This document shows positions 31,203-39,628 of a stretch of 64,000 nucleotides of DNA, piece by piece. The DNA comes from Nocardioidaceae bacterium (GTDB lineage Bacteria > Actinomycetota > Actinomycetes > Propionibacteriales > Nocardioidaceae). The notes beneath the pieces are model-generated. The model did not search any database and was not told the origin of the DNA. It worked only from the letters and a program-made list of their open reading frames with translations. Location: the NCBI GenBank assembly GCA_018672315.1, contig CP076053.1, positions 124,001 through 188,000 on the forward strand. The letters are read 5' to 3'. The translations under genes were made by a program, and so were the position numbers. Position 1 is the stretch's first letter, and each line of letters starts with the position of its first letter.

Positions 31203-33856
31203 TGCTCCCCCTGCATCAGGTTGGCGAGGACCTCGTCGAGGTCGTCGGGTTGGACGAGCACGTCGCGTGCCTTCGACCCCTCGCTGGGGCCGACGATCTC
31301 GCGCGACTCGAGGATGTCCATGAGTCGGCCCGCCTTGGCGAAGCCGACGCGCAGCTTGCGCTGCAGCATCGAGGTGGATCCGAACTGCGTGGTCACGACC
31401 AGCTCGACGGCGGCGACCACCAGCTCCATGTCGTCGCCGATGTCGTCGTCGAGGTCGCGCTTGGCGGTCGCGGGGGCGATGACGTCCTCGCGGTAGCTCG
31501 GCTTCAGCTGCTCCTTGCAGTGCGCGACGACCTGCGCGATCTCCTTCTCGGTGACCCACGAGCCCTGCACGCGGATCGGCTTGGAGGCGCCCATCGGCAG
31601 GAACAGTCCGTCACCCTGGCCGACGAGCTTCTCGGCGCCGGGCTGGTCGAGGATGACGCGGCTGTCGGCCAGCGACGAGGTCGCGAACGCCAGCCGTGAC
31701 GGCACGTTGGCCTTGATCAGACCGGTGACCACGTCGACGGAGGGGCGCTGGGTCGCCAGCACCAGGTGGATGCCCGCCGCGCGGGCCAGCTGGGTGATGC
31801 GGACGACCGAGTCCTCGACGTCGCGCGGGGCGACCATCATCAGGTCGGCGAGCTCGTCGACGACCACCACGAGGTACGGGTACGGCGCGAGGGTGCGCTC
31901 GGACCCGAGCGGCACCTCCACCTCGCCCGCACGCACGGCGCGGTTGAACTCGTCGATGTGCCGGAAGCCGAAGTTGGCGAGGTCGTCGTAGCGCAGGTCC
32001 ATCTCGCGCACGACCCACTGCAGCGCCTCGGCCGCCTTCTTGGCGTCGGTGATGATCGGGGTGATCAGGTGCGGGATGCCCTCGTACGCGTTCAGCTCGA
32101 CCCGCTTGGGGTCGACCAGCACCATGCGCACCTCGTCGGGCGTCGAGCGCATCAGGATCGAGCTGATCATCGAGTTCACGAACGACGACTTGCCGGATCC
32201 CGTGGCGCCCGCGACCAGCAGGTGGGGCATCTTCGCGAGGTTGGCGACGACGAAGCCGCCCTCGACGTCCTTGCCCAGGCCGACCACCATCGGGTGGTGG
32301 TCGCCGCGGGCGACCCCGGAGCGGAGGACGTCGCCGAGGGAGACGACCTCCTTGTCGGTGTTCGGGATCTCGATGCCCACCGCCGAGCGGCCGGGGATCG
32401 GGGAGAGGATGCGGACGTCGGCGGAGGCGACGGCGTACGCGATGTTCTTCTGGATGCCGGTGATCTTCTCGACCTTGACCGCCGGACCGAGCTCGACCAC
32501 GTAGCGGGTCACCGTCGGACCGCGCGTGTAGCCGGTGACCTGGGCGTCGATGTCGAACTGCTGCAGCACCTCGGTCAGCGCGTCGACGATCGCGTCGGAG
32601 GCGGCGGACCGCGCCTTGTGGGCGGAGCCGGGCTTCAGCACGTCGTTGGCCGGCAGCGAGTACGTCACGTCGCCGGAGAGCGACAGCTGCTCGACGCGCT
32701 GCGGCAGCGGCGAGTGGGGCGGGGCCTCCAGGGTCTCGGGCGGACCGGTGTCCTCGGCCACGGCACCCGGTGCCGTGGCCGCACCCGTGGCGGCTGCCGC
32801 GCCCGCGGCCGCCTCACGCGCGGTCTCGGTGCCCTCGGGCGACCACGAGGTCGCCGTGTCGATGGCGTCTCCGGACCCGGTGTCCTTCCTGCGACCCAGG
32901 CGACGCTTCGGCTTGACCGCGTCCTCGTCGATCACGGGGCTGTCGTAGGCGACGTCGTCGACGCGCGGCGCCCTCCCGGCGCGGCCGGAGGGACCGGCCT
33001 CCTCGACGTCCGCGGCGTCGGTGCCGACCGCGTCGGTCGCGAAGCCCGTGGGTCCGGCACTCCCACCGAGCAGCCTGTCGCGCACCTGGGCGAGCCGCTC
33101 GGGGATGCGGTAGACCGGGGTGGCGGTGATGACCAGAACCCCGAAGACGGCGAGCAGCACCAGCAGCGGCGCGACGACGAACGGCGTCCGCAGCAGGTCC
33201 ATCAGCAGGCTCGCGGTGACGTAGCCGAGCGCGCCACCAGCACGCTGGAGCTCGGTCGTGTCGCCCAGCGCCGGCTGCGGCGACCCGTTGGCGAGGTGCA
33301 CCAGGCCGAGGACGCCGAGCAGCAGCGCCGTCCAGCCCACGACCTGGCGGCCGGCGGGGCCGTTGGCCTCCGGGTTGCGCATCGTGCGCCACCCGATGCC
33401 GACCAGGAGCAGCGGCGAGAACCAGCCGACGATGCCGATCGAGCCCGCGACGATCGTGCGGACGAGGTCGGGCGCGGCGCCCGGCAGCTGCCACCACGAG
33501 GCGGCCGCGACGACGATCGCCGCGGCGATCAGCAGCAGGCCGACACCGTCGCGACGGTGCTCGGGCTCGAGCTCGGCAGCGGTGTGCCCGATGCGCCGCA
33601 CGATGCCTCCGACGACCGAGGCGAGGCCCATCCACACGGCCCGCAGCCCGCGCCCGACGGCGCGGACGAGCAGCACGAGGGGGCTGGGACCCGAACGCTC
33701 GGCGCGTGGCGCCGGCCGGGAGCCCTTCGAGGTCTTCTTGGACGTCGATGAGCTGCCGGACGAACGAGATCGCGTGCTGCCCCCCGAGCTCCTGCTGCTG
33801 CCGGAGGACGAGGATCTGCTGCGCGTACCCGTCGGGGAAGACGTGCGGGTCGCCAT
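31199..33856 (-). CDS. ftsK: DNA translocase FtsK/SpoIIIE
   Basis: FtsK pumps chromosome ends through the division septum and activates dimer resolution. The 885-residue protein has a Ser/Arg/Thr-rich N-terminus (1-60), four membrane segments (about 75-255), a variable linker (about 260-390) and the motor: VAGATGSGKSSFVNSM Walker A (about 545-560), LVVVVDELADLMM Walker B and LATQRPSVDVVTG. The winged-helix gamma domain (TTQFGSTSMLQRKLRVGFAK...) at the C-terminus reads KOPS/SRS sites. TACCCT lies 7 bases before the ATG with no Shine-Dalgarno. The RodZ-like gene is coupled downstream. Confidence 0.97.
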   Translation of the reverse strand: MATRTSSPTGTRSRSSSSGSSRSSGGSTRSRSSGSSSTSKKTSKGSRPAPRAERSGPSPLVLLVRAVGRGLRAVWMGLASVVGGIVRRIGHTAAELEPEHRRDGVGLLLIAAAIVVAAASWWQLPGAAPDLVRTIVAGSIGIVGWFSPLLLVGIGWRTMRNPEANGPAGRQVVGWTALLLGVLGLVHLANGSPQPALGDTTELQRAGGALGYVTASLLMDLLRTPFVVAPLLVLLAVFGVLVITATPVYRIPERLAQVRDRLLGGSAGPTGFATDAVGTDAADVEEAGPSGRAGRAPRVDDVAYDSPVIDEDAVKPKRRLGRRKDTGSGDAIDTATSWSPEGTETAREAAAGAAAATGAATAPGAVAEDTGPPETLEAPPHSPLPQRVEQLSLSGDVTYSLPANDVLKPGSAHKARSAASDAIVDALTEVLQQFDIDAQVTGYTRGPTVTRYVVELGPAVKVEKITGIQKNIAYAVASADVRILSPIPGRSAVGIEIPNTDKEVVSLGDVLRSGVARGDHHPMVVGLGKDVEGGFVVANLAKMPHLLVAGATGSGKSSFVNSMISSILMRSTPDEVRMVLVDPKRVELNAYEGIPHLITPIITDAKKAAEALQWVVREMDLRYDDLANFGFRHIDEFNRAVRAGEVEVPLGSERTLAPYPYLVVVVDELADLMMVAPRDVEDSVVRITQLARAAGIHLVLATQRPSVDVVTGLIKANVPSRLAFATSSLADSRVILDQPGAEKLVGQGDGLFLPMGASKPIRVQGSWVTEKEIAQVVAHCKEQLKPSYREDVIAPATAKRDLDDDIGDDMELVVAAVELVVTTQFGSTSMLQRKLRVGFAKAGRLMDILESREIVGPSEGSKARDVLVQPDDLDEVLANLMQGEQ

Positions 33857-33863
33857 GGTGCCG

Positions 33864-33869
33864 AGGGTA
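33864..33869 (-). promoter_or_regulatory. candidate leaderless -10 element of ftsK
   Basis: TACCCT ends 7 bases before the ftsK ATG, within the 27-base gap after the methyltransferase gene. Confidence 0.5.
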
Positions 33870-33883
33870 GGTCCGCCGGGGCC

Positions 33884-34789
33884 TCAGCCGGCGTCTGCCA
33901 CGCCGGGGCTGCCCGGTCCGCTGGCACCGACCGGCTTCACCGCGATGCGACCGGTGCTGATCGGCACGAGCAGCAGCTGGGCCCCGGTCTCCGCGAGGAA
34001 CTCCTCGGTGGCGCGGCGCGAACCTTCCCAGTGGCCGTAGTCGTCGATGATGAGGACGCCTCCGGGCACCAGGCGGTCGTAGAGATGGGTCAGCTCGTGC
34101 CTGGTCGAGGAGTACCAGTCGGTGTCCAGGCGCAGGATCGCGATCTGCTCCGGAGCCCGGGCGGGGATCGTGTCCTCGACGCGACCCTCGTGGTAGCTGA
34201 CGTGCGAGGCCGGCCACTCGATCTCCGCCATGGCCTCCTTCACGTCGGCCAGGTCGGCGACGGCCCAGACGGCCGCGTCGCGGTCCGCCGCGTCGAGCAG
34301 ACCCTGGGCGTGGGTGCCGTCGTGGCGTACGTCGTGCTCCCCTGGCGGCGGCATGCCCTCGAAGGTGTCGAAGAGGTGCAGGTGCCGGTGCTCGCCGAGC
34401 TGCAACAGCGTCAGCGCCGCCGCCTGCATCGAGCCTCCCCGCCACACGCCGCACTCGACGATGTCTCCGGGGATGCGGTGCTCGTGCACGTAGCGCACCG
34501 CGAGCACCAGGGCCTGGAGCTTCGGCCAGGAGGTCATGGTGCGCGGACGGGCGCGCAGCAGGATGTCGCGATCGCGCTCGTCCACCCCCCGCGGGAGCGG
34601 GGCGTCCGCCCCGCCGCGAGCCGGCTTGCCGCCCTTCTTGCCCGCCTGCTTGCCGGCCTGCTTGCCCGGCTTCGCCGCGCCGGCCGCGCCCGCCGCGCCG
34701 GGTGGCGCCTGCTCGGCTCCGCCACCGCCGGCCCGACGGATCTCGTAGCCGAACTTCCCGAGTGTGCTCTGGACAACGTCACGCCACAT
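33884..34789 (-). CDS. TylF/MycF-type class I methyltransferase
   Basis: A 301-residue SAM-dependent methyltransferase. The C-terminal 220 residues match the TylF/MycF macrocin O-methyltransferase family: GDIVECGVWRGGSM (SAM loop, about 108-121), HLFDTFEGMPPP, RLDTDWYSSTRHEL and LIIDDYGHWEG, whose Asp-Asp pair binds Mg2+ in characterised members. The N-terminal 70 residues carry a Lys/Gly/Ala repeat (PGKQAGKQAGKKGGK) of likely disordered, basic character. In this conserved cell-division and RNA block no antibiotic cluster is present, so a sugar or polysaccharide substrate is more likely; that is inference. TAGCGT is 6 bases before the ATG. Confidence 0.85.
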   Translation of the reverse strand: MWRDVVQSTLGKFGYEIRRAGGGGAEQAPPGAAGAAGAAKPGKQAGKQAGKKGGKPARGGADAPLPRGVDERDRDILLRARPRTMTSWPKLQALVLAVRYVHEHRIPGDIVECGVWRGGSMQAAALTLLQLGEHRHLHLFDTFEGMPPPGEHDVRHDGTHAQGLLDAADRDAAVWAVADLADVKEAMAEIEWPASHVSYHEGRVEDTIPARAPEQIAILRLDTDWYSSTRHELTHLYDRLVPGGVLIIDDYGHWEGSRRATEEFLAETGAQLLLVPISTGRIAVKPVGASGPGSPGVADAG

Positions 34790-34795
34790 ACCGCG

Positions 34796-34801
34796 ACGCT
34801 A
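34796..34801 (-). promoter_or_regulatory. candidate leaderless -10 element of the TylF-type gene
   Basis: TAGCGT ends 6 bases before the ATG at 34789. It lies in the 65-base gap after rnj. Confidence 0.5.
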
Positions 34802-34854
34802 TGCGCACACACCGGCGACCCCGGGTCGCGACGCGCCCGGACGGCGCGCCGAAG

Positions 34855-36546
34855 TCAGGTGCCGACGACCACCGGCACGATCATCGGGCGGCGGCGGTGG
34901 GTCTTGTTGACCCAGCGTCCCAGCACCCGGCGCATCGCCTGCTGCAGCTGGTAGTGGTCGTCGGTGCCCTCGGCCATCGCGTTCTCCAGCGCGCGGACGA
35001 GCTGCGGCACCACCTGGCCGAAGGTCGACTCCTCCTCGGCGAAGCCGCGGGCGTGGATCTCCGGGCCCGAGACCACCTTGCCCGCCGAGACGTCCACGAC
35101 CGCGATGGCCGAGATGAAGCCCTCCTCGGCCAGGATGCGCCGGTCCTTCATGGAGTTCTCGCTGACGTCGCCGACCGAGGAGCCGTCGACGAAGACGTAG
35201 CCCACGTCGACCTTGCCGGCGATGCGGGCGACACCGTCGACGAGGTCGACCACGATGCCGTCCTCGCCCTCGATGATCCGGTCCTTCGGCACGCCGGTGC
35301 GGCGGGCCAGCTCGGCGTTGGCCTTCATGTGCCGTGCCTCGCCGTGCACCGGCAGCACGTTGCGCGGCTTGACGATGTTGTAGCAGTAGAGGAGCTCACC
35401 GGCACTGGCGTGGCCGGAGACGTGCACGAGGGCGTTGCCCTTGTGCACCACGTTGGCGCCGCACCGGGTGAGGCCGTTGATGACGCGGTAGACGGAGTTC
35501 TCGTTGCCCGGGATCAGCGAGCTGGCGAGCACGACCGTGTCGCCCTCGACGAGGTGGATGAAGGAGTGCGTGCCCTGGGCCATGCGAGCCAGGGCGCTCA
35601 TCGGCTCGCCCTGGGAGCCGGTCGAGATCAGCACGACCTTCTCCGGCGGGTAGTCGCCGATCTTCTTGCCGTCGATGAGGGTGTGCGGCGGCACGTGGAG
35701 GTAGCCGAGCTCCTCGGCGATGGCCATGTTGCGCACCATGGAGCGACCGACGTACGCCACCTTGCGGCCGTGGGAGACGGCGGTGTCCATGACCTGCTGG
35801 ACGCGGTGCACGTGCGAGGCGAAGCAGGCCACGATGATGCGCTGGCTGCTCGCCCCGAAGGCGCGCTCGAGGGCCGGCGCGATGTCGCGTTCGGGCGTGG
35901 TGAAGCCGGGCACGTCGGCGTTGGTGGAGTCGGTGAGAAAGAGGTCGACACCCTCCTCCCCCAGCCGTGCGAACGCCCGGAGGTCGGTGATGCGGTTGTC
36001 CAGCGGCAGCTGGTCCATCTTGAAGTCGCCGGTGTGCAGCACCATGCCGGCGCCCGTGCGGATGGCGACGGCGAGCGCGTCGGGGATCGAGTGGTTCACC
36101 GCGACGAACTCCAGGCTGAACGGCCCGAAGTCGATCGTGTCGCCCTCCTTCACCGTGTGGGTGACGGTGTGCTTGAGGCGGTGCTCGCGGATCTTGTTGT
36201 TGAGGAGCCCCAGCGTCAGCTCGGAGCCGACGACCGGGATGTCACCGCGCTCGCGCAGCAGGTAGGGCACGGCACCGATGTGGTCCTCGTGCCCGTGCGT
36301 CAGCACGAGGGCGTCGATGCGGTCGAGGCGGTCCCGGATCGGGTCGAAGTCCGGCAGGATCAGGTCGACACCGGGGTGGTCCTCGTCGGGGAACAGCACG
36401 CCGGCGTCGACGATCAGGAGTCGCCCGTCGTACTCGAAGACGGTCATGTTGCGGCCGATCTCGCCGAGGCCGCCCAGGGGGATGACCCGCAGGCCTCCCT
36501 TCGGGAGCTTGCCGGGGGCGCTGAGCTCGGGGTGCGCGTGCGTCAT
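34855..36546 (-). CDS. rnj: ribonuclease J
   Basis: RNase J is a metallo-beta-lactamase/beta-CASP nuclease with 5'-3' exo- and endo-activity in mRNA decay and rRNA maturation. The 563-residue protein has the zinc motif LTHGHEDHIGAVP (about 79-91), the HTGDFK region (about 170), the beta-CASP SHVHRVQQ and TGSQGEPMSAL segments, HVSGHASAGEL and a C-terminal dimer domain ending in NKTHRRRPMIVPVV. It lies 87 bases past dapA on the same strand, the usual actinobacterial pair. Confidence 0.96.
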   Translation of the reverse strand: MTHAHPELSAPGKLPKGGLRVIPLGGLGEIGRNMTVFEYDGRLLIVDAGVLFPDEDHPGVDLILPDFDPIRDRLDRIDALVLTHGHEDHIGAVPYLLRERGDIPVVGSELTLGLLNNKIREHRLKHTVTHTVKEGDTIDFGPFSLEFVAVNHSIPDALAVAIRTGAGMVLHTGDFKMDQLPLDNRITDLRAFARLGEEGVDLFLTDSTNADVPGFTTPERDIAPALERAFGASSQRIIVACFASHVHRVQQVMDTAVSHGRKVAYVGRSMVRNMAIAEELGYLHVPPHTLIDGKKIGDYPPEKVVLISTGSQGEPMSALARMAQGTHSFIHLVEGDTVVLASSLIPGNENSVYRVINGLTRCGANVVHKGNALVHVSGHASAGELLYCYNIVKPRNVLPVHGEARHMKANAELARRTGVPKDRIIEGEDGIVVDLVDGVARIAGKVDVGYVFVDGSSVGDVSENSMKDRRILAEEGFISAIAVVDVSAGKVVSGPEIHARGFAEEESTFGQVVPQLVRALENAMAEGTDDHYQLQQAMRRVLGRWVNKTHRRRPMIVPVVVGT

Positions 36547-36592
36547 GCAGGTCCGTTCTTCTCGGGGGTGGTCCGGTGGCCCGTCGGGGCCG

Positions 36593-36640
36593 GCCCGCTG
36601 TGCGGGCGAGGTCTTGTGGGGGTCAGGCGTGTCTCACGCC
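36593..36640 (-). terminator. small hairpins between dapA and rnj
   Basis: GGCGTG/CACGCC (36626-36640) spans the dapA stop codon, and GCCCGC/GCGGGC (36593-36607) follows. Both are perfect 6-bp stems with 3-base loops and no T-run. They may attenuate read-through into rnj; weak evidence. Confidence 0.3.
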
Positions 36641-37542
36641 GGGAGGAGACCGGAGGCGGCGAGCCCGTCGCGCAGCGCGGCCACCTCGGTCTCGTCGAGC
36701 TCGGCGAGCGGGGAGCGTACGCGCCGGTTGTCGATCACCCCGAGCAGCTGCATGGCGGCCTTGGCCGTCGTGGCGCCGTAGTTCGGGACGCCCATGACCG
36801 CCTCGAAGGCGGGCACGAGACGCTGGTGCAGGGCCACGGCCTGGCGCAGGTCACCGCGGTCCAGCGCGTCGATCATCCGTGCGATCTCTCGTCCGGCCGC
36901 GTGGGCGGCGACGGAGACGACACCGCAGCCGCCGTACGCGAGGTAGCCGAGGGTGTTGGCGTCGTCGCCGGAGTAGACGGCGTAGCCCATGCCGGCGAGC
37001 AGGGCCGCGCGCGAGACGTCGCCGGCGGCGTCCTTCACGGCGACGACCTGCTCCCAGGCGGCCATCTCCGCGTAGGAGTCCAGCGAGATCAGCGAGCCCG
37101 TGCGACCGGGCACGTCGTAGAGCATGACCGGCACCTCGGCGGCGTCGACGACCTGGCGGAAGTGGCCCAGGAGCCCCCGCTGGCCGGGCTTGTTGTAGTA
37201 CGGGCTGACCAGCAGCACGCAGTCCGCGCCGCGGTCGCGCGCCTGGCGGGCGAGGCCCAGGGAGGTACGCGTGTCGTTGGTGCCCACGCCGGCCACGAGC
37301 GGCACGTCGGGTCCGACGGCGGCGCGGACGGCGGCGAGGATCTCGCCGTCCTCGTCCGGGGTGGTGGTCGGGGACTCACCGGTCGTGCCGGAGACGACGA
37401 GGCCGTCGTTGCCCGCCGCGAGGAGCGCGGTCGCGACGGCGGCCACCCCGTCGAGGTCGACCGCGCCCTCCGGCGTGAAGGGCGTCACCATCGCGGTGAG
37501 CACTCGCCCGAAGGGCGCGTCGGGGAGGGCTCGCGATGTCAT
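36634..37542 (-). CDS. dapA: 4-hydroxy-tetrahydrodipicolinate synthase
   Basis: DapA condenses pyruvate with aspartate semialdehyde, opening the branch to diaminopimelate and lysine. The 302-residue TIM-barrel protein has the GTTGESPT motif (about 53-60), the PYYNKP segment, the Tyr in VMLYDVPGRTG (about 140-150) and the Schiff-base Lys in VVAVKDAAGD (about 173). It fits the actinobacterial chain with rnj downstream and dapB elsewhere in this window. TAGCCT lies 6 bases before the ATG without Shine-Dalgarno, so leaderless expression is likely. Confidence 0.96.
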   Translation of the reverse strand: MTSRALPDAPFGRVLTAMVTPFTPEGAVDLDGVAAVATALLAAGNDGLVVSGTTGESPTTTPDEDGEILAAVRAAVGPDVPLVAGVGTNDTRTSLGLARQARDRGADCVLLVSPYYNKPGQRGLLGHFRQVVDAAEVPVMLYDVPGRTGSLISLDSYAEMAAWEQVVAVKDAAGDVSRAALLAGMGYAVYSGDDANTLGYLAYGGCGVVSVAAHAAGREIARMIDALDRGDLRQAVALHQRLVPAFEAVMGVPNYGATTAKAAMQLLGVIDNRRVRSPLAELDETEVAALRDGLAASGLLPA

Positions 37543-37548
37543 GGGCTC

Positions 37549-37554
37549 AGGCTA
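37549..37554 (-). promoter_or_regulatory. candidate leaderless -10 element of dapA
   Basis: TAGCCT ends 6 bases before the dapA ATG. Confidence 0.55.
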
Positions 37555-37594
37555 TCCGTCCGCGTGATCGGCCCCGCAGTCCGCCACGGCCACC

Positions 37595-37600
37595 TACGAT
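37595..37600 (+). promoter_or_regulatory. candidate leaderless -10 element of the M14 carboxypeptidase gene
   Basis: TACGAT ends 6 bases before the GTG at 37607. It is divergent from the dapA element 41 bases away; both fit the same start geometry. Confidence 0.55.
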
Positions 37601-37606
37601 GACGCG

Positions 37607-38485
37607 GTGGCCGACTCCTCCCGTTCTGCCCTTTCCGTCCGCTGCGCGCCGGTCGCGGCGCTCGCCCTGCTGACCTCGCTCCTGCTCGTCGCACCGGGCT
37701 TCGCGAGTGCCGCCCCGGCAGCCGATCCGTCTCGCGGCGCGGTGCCGGTCTCGCAGGCCGACGACGAGCCGCCGGCCGCCGAGCCGGGGTCCGAGCCGGA
37801 GGCGCGTACGTTCGTCCGTCGCAAGCGTCTGGTGGGCCGGTCGGTCCAGGGGCGGCCGATCAGGGCCTTCTACCGTGGGGACCCGGGCGCCGACCTGGTG
37901 ACGATGGTGATCGGGTCGATGCACGGCAACGAGCGCGCCGGGGAGTCGACCGCACGGTGGATGAAGCGCCACACCCGGCCCCGGCGCGGCACCGGCGTGT
38001 GGATCGTGCCGACGATGAACCCCGACGGGGCCCGGGCGTACACGCGGCAGAACGCGCGCGGCGTCGACCTCAACCGCAACTGGCCGACGTCGGGCTGGAC
38101 CGACGCCTCCTCGAGCTGCTGCTACGGCGGACCGTCGCGCGCCTCTGAACCGGAGACCCGCGCCATGAGGCGGTTCCTGCTGGACGTGAGGCCCACGTCG
38201 GTGGCCTCCATCCACCAGCCCTACCGGGTCGTCGCCGCCAACGGCAAGGACCCCCGCCTGGAGCGGCGCCTCGCGCGTTTCCTCCAGCTGCCGCTCGACG
38301 AGGTCGGTGTCGGCAACCCCGGCGGCACCCTCGCCCCGACGATGAGCAGCTGGTACAACGACCGCGTCGCCGAGGGCACCATGGTGACGGTGGAGTACGC
38401 GCGGTCGACCAGCAAGGCGTACCGCACCTCCTTCGCCGGTCGTGCCGTCCAGCGCGCGCTGAGGCTGGGCACCCAGGAGCAGTGA
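37607..38485 (+). CDS. secreted M14-family zinc carboxypeptidase
   Basis: A 292-residue exported peptidase. The signal peptide covers about 1-36 (VAALALLTSLLLVAPGFASA). The zinc ligands of clan MC are visible: H106 and E109 in GSMHGNERAG and H203 in SIHQPYR. The catalytic Glu262 lies in VTVEYAR. The substrate-binding NPDGARAYTRQNARGVDLNRNWP (about 138-160) is also standard. The family includes D,D/L,D-type peptidoglycan cleavers and metallocarboxypeptidases; which applies is not visible. GTG start, -10 element 6 bases upstream. Its stop overlaps the following lipoprotein's GTG as GTGA, so the two exported proteins are co-translated. Confidence 0.9.
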   Translation: MADSSRSALSVRCAPVAALALLTSLLLVAPGFASAAPAADPSRGAVPVSQADDEPPAAEPGSEPEARTFVRRKRLVGRSVQGRPIRAFYRGDPGADLVTMVIGSMHGNERAGESTARWMKRHTRPRRGTGVWIVPTMNPDGARAYTRQNARGVDLNRNWPTSGWTDASSSCCYGGPSRASEPETRAMRRFLLDVRPTSVASIHQPYRVVAANGKDPRLERRLARFLQLPLDEVGVGNPGGTLAPTMSSWYNDRVAEGTMVTVEYARSTSKAYRTSFAGRAVQRALRLGTQEQ

Positions 38486-39102
38486 GAGCCACGTCTTGGC
38501 GGCGGACGCTCTCGACCGCGGCGGCCGCGACGCTGGCGGCGTCCGTCGCCGGCTGCTCCGAGGACCCGCAGTCGACGTCAGGCCCCCTGCCGCCGCCGAA
38601 GTCCCACTTCGCCACGACGACCCGTCAGGTCGGCGTGCCGTTCACCGACGGCTTCGAGACCATCGTGATCCCTGACGGCGTCACGAGACTGCGACTCCTC
38701 TCGGTGGAGGCCGTCGGCGATCCCGACCTCGAGCTCATCGGCTGGAAGATCGCGGACGATCGGCGTCGTTTCGGATCCATCCAGTTCATGCCCTGGCCAC
38801 CCCGAGACGATCTGCTCGCGCCGGAGTCGATCGTCGACGGCCCCGGCTACTCGGTGAGAGTGACTCCGGAGCTCCGCGAGTCCGGTCTCGAGCTGCTCCT
38901 CGGGATGCGACCGACGTCGACCGGCTACCTCGAGCGTCGAGGCCTCCGCCTCACCTACGAGGCGGACGGCGAGCGCCATCGCGTCTTCTTCGACGCCGGG
39001 CTCTACGTCTGCGCCGAGCCCGACCCGGTGCCCCAGGCCCGCACCTCGGAGTGCCCGGATCCGCAGGACGTCGGTCGCGAGCCGCACATGGGACCGGGGT
39101 GA
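38482..39102 (+). CDS. lipoprotein of unknown function, coupled to the carboxypeptidase
   Basis: A 206-residue protein with an export signal (RRTLSTAAAATLAASVAGC) and a lipobox with Cys25. The mature part is beta-rich (ATTTRQVGVPFTDGFETIVIPDG, LRLLSVEAVGDPDLELIGWKI) and looks like a single sandwich domain, with two cysteines in the C-terminal stretch (VCAEPD, TSECPD). No family is recognised. The GTG start overlaps the carboxypeptidase stop by four bases, so the two are likely expressed in fixed ratio and may act together at the cell surface. It ends 8 bases from the convergent folA. Confidence 0.8.
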   Translation: MRATSWRRTLSTAAAATLAASVAGCSEDPQSTSGPLPPPKSHFATTTRQVGVPFTDGFETIVIPDGVTRLRLLSVEAVGDPDLELIGWKIADDRRRFGSIQFMPWPPRDDLLAPESIVDGPGYSVRVTPELRESGLELLLGMRPTSTGYLERRGLRLTYEADGERHRVFFDAGLYVCAEPDPVPQARTSECPDPQDVGREPHMGPG

Positions 39103-39110
39103 AGCCATGA

Positions 39111-39611
39111 TCACCGACGCCGCACGAGTCGCACCTGGGTGAACCCGTCGTACGCGGTGCGGTCGGTCTCCACCCAGTCGACCTCGTCGTACGCCGGGTA
39201 GTGCACGTCGCCGGGAGGTGAGAGCGGCACGCGGGTGAGCAGCTGCTCGTCGGCGTACGGCATCGCGGCGGCGTACACCTGCGCTCCCCCGCCGATCCGC
39301 ACCTCGGCGGTGGTGCCGCCGACGAGCTCGTCAGCGAGCGCCAGGGCGGCTGCCAGGTCGGCGGCGACGTGCACACCGTCCGCGGACCAATCGACCTGAC
39401 GCGTGAGGACCACGGTGGTCCGTCCCGGCAGCGGCCGCCCGATCGACTCGTGCGTGGTGCGGCCGAGCACCAGCACGTGGCCGACCGTGGCTTCCTTGAA
39501 GAGCCGCTGCTCCCCCGGGAGGTGCCACGGGATATCGGGTCCGTCGCCGATGACGCCGTTCTCGGCGACGGCGGCGACCATGACGACGCGTACGCCCCCC
39601 GGGGTGCTCAC
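39111..39611 (-). CDS. folA: dihydrofolate reductase
   Basis: DHFR reduces dihydrofolate with NADPH and recycles the cofactor consumed by ThyA. The 166-residue protein has VMVAAVAENGVIGDGPDIPW with the Trp and the active-site Asp position in PDIPWHLPGE, the GRTTHESIGRPLPGRTTVVLT block (about 49-70) and IGGGAQVY. Start: GTG at 39611 (18 bases after thyA); an ATG at 39581 (MVAAVAENG) is also possible, and neither has a good Shine-Dalgarno. thyA-folA is a conserved pair. Confidence 0.95.
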   Translation of the reverse strand: MSTPGGVRVVMVAAVAENGVIGDGPDIPWHLPGEQRLFKEATVGHVLVLGRTTHESIGRPLPGRTTVVLTRQVDWSADGVHVAADLAAALALADELVGGTTAEVRIGGGAQVYAAAMPYADEQLLTRVPLSPPGDVHYPAYDEVDWVETDRTAYDGFTQVRLVRRR

Positions 39612-39628
39612 GACCGATGCACCCGGGC

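Noticed and set aside
31766-33751. 661-codon open frame opposite ftsK
   Set aside because: Composition and length explained by absence of AT-rich stop codons; no motif.
34702-37602. 966-codon open frame opposite rnj and dapA
   Set aside because: Spans two clear genes and their gap with no family features; antisense shadow.
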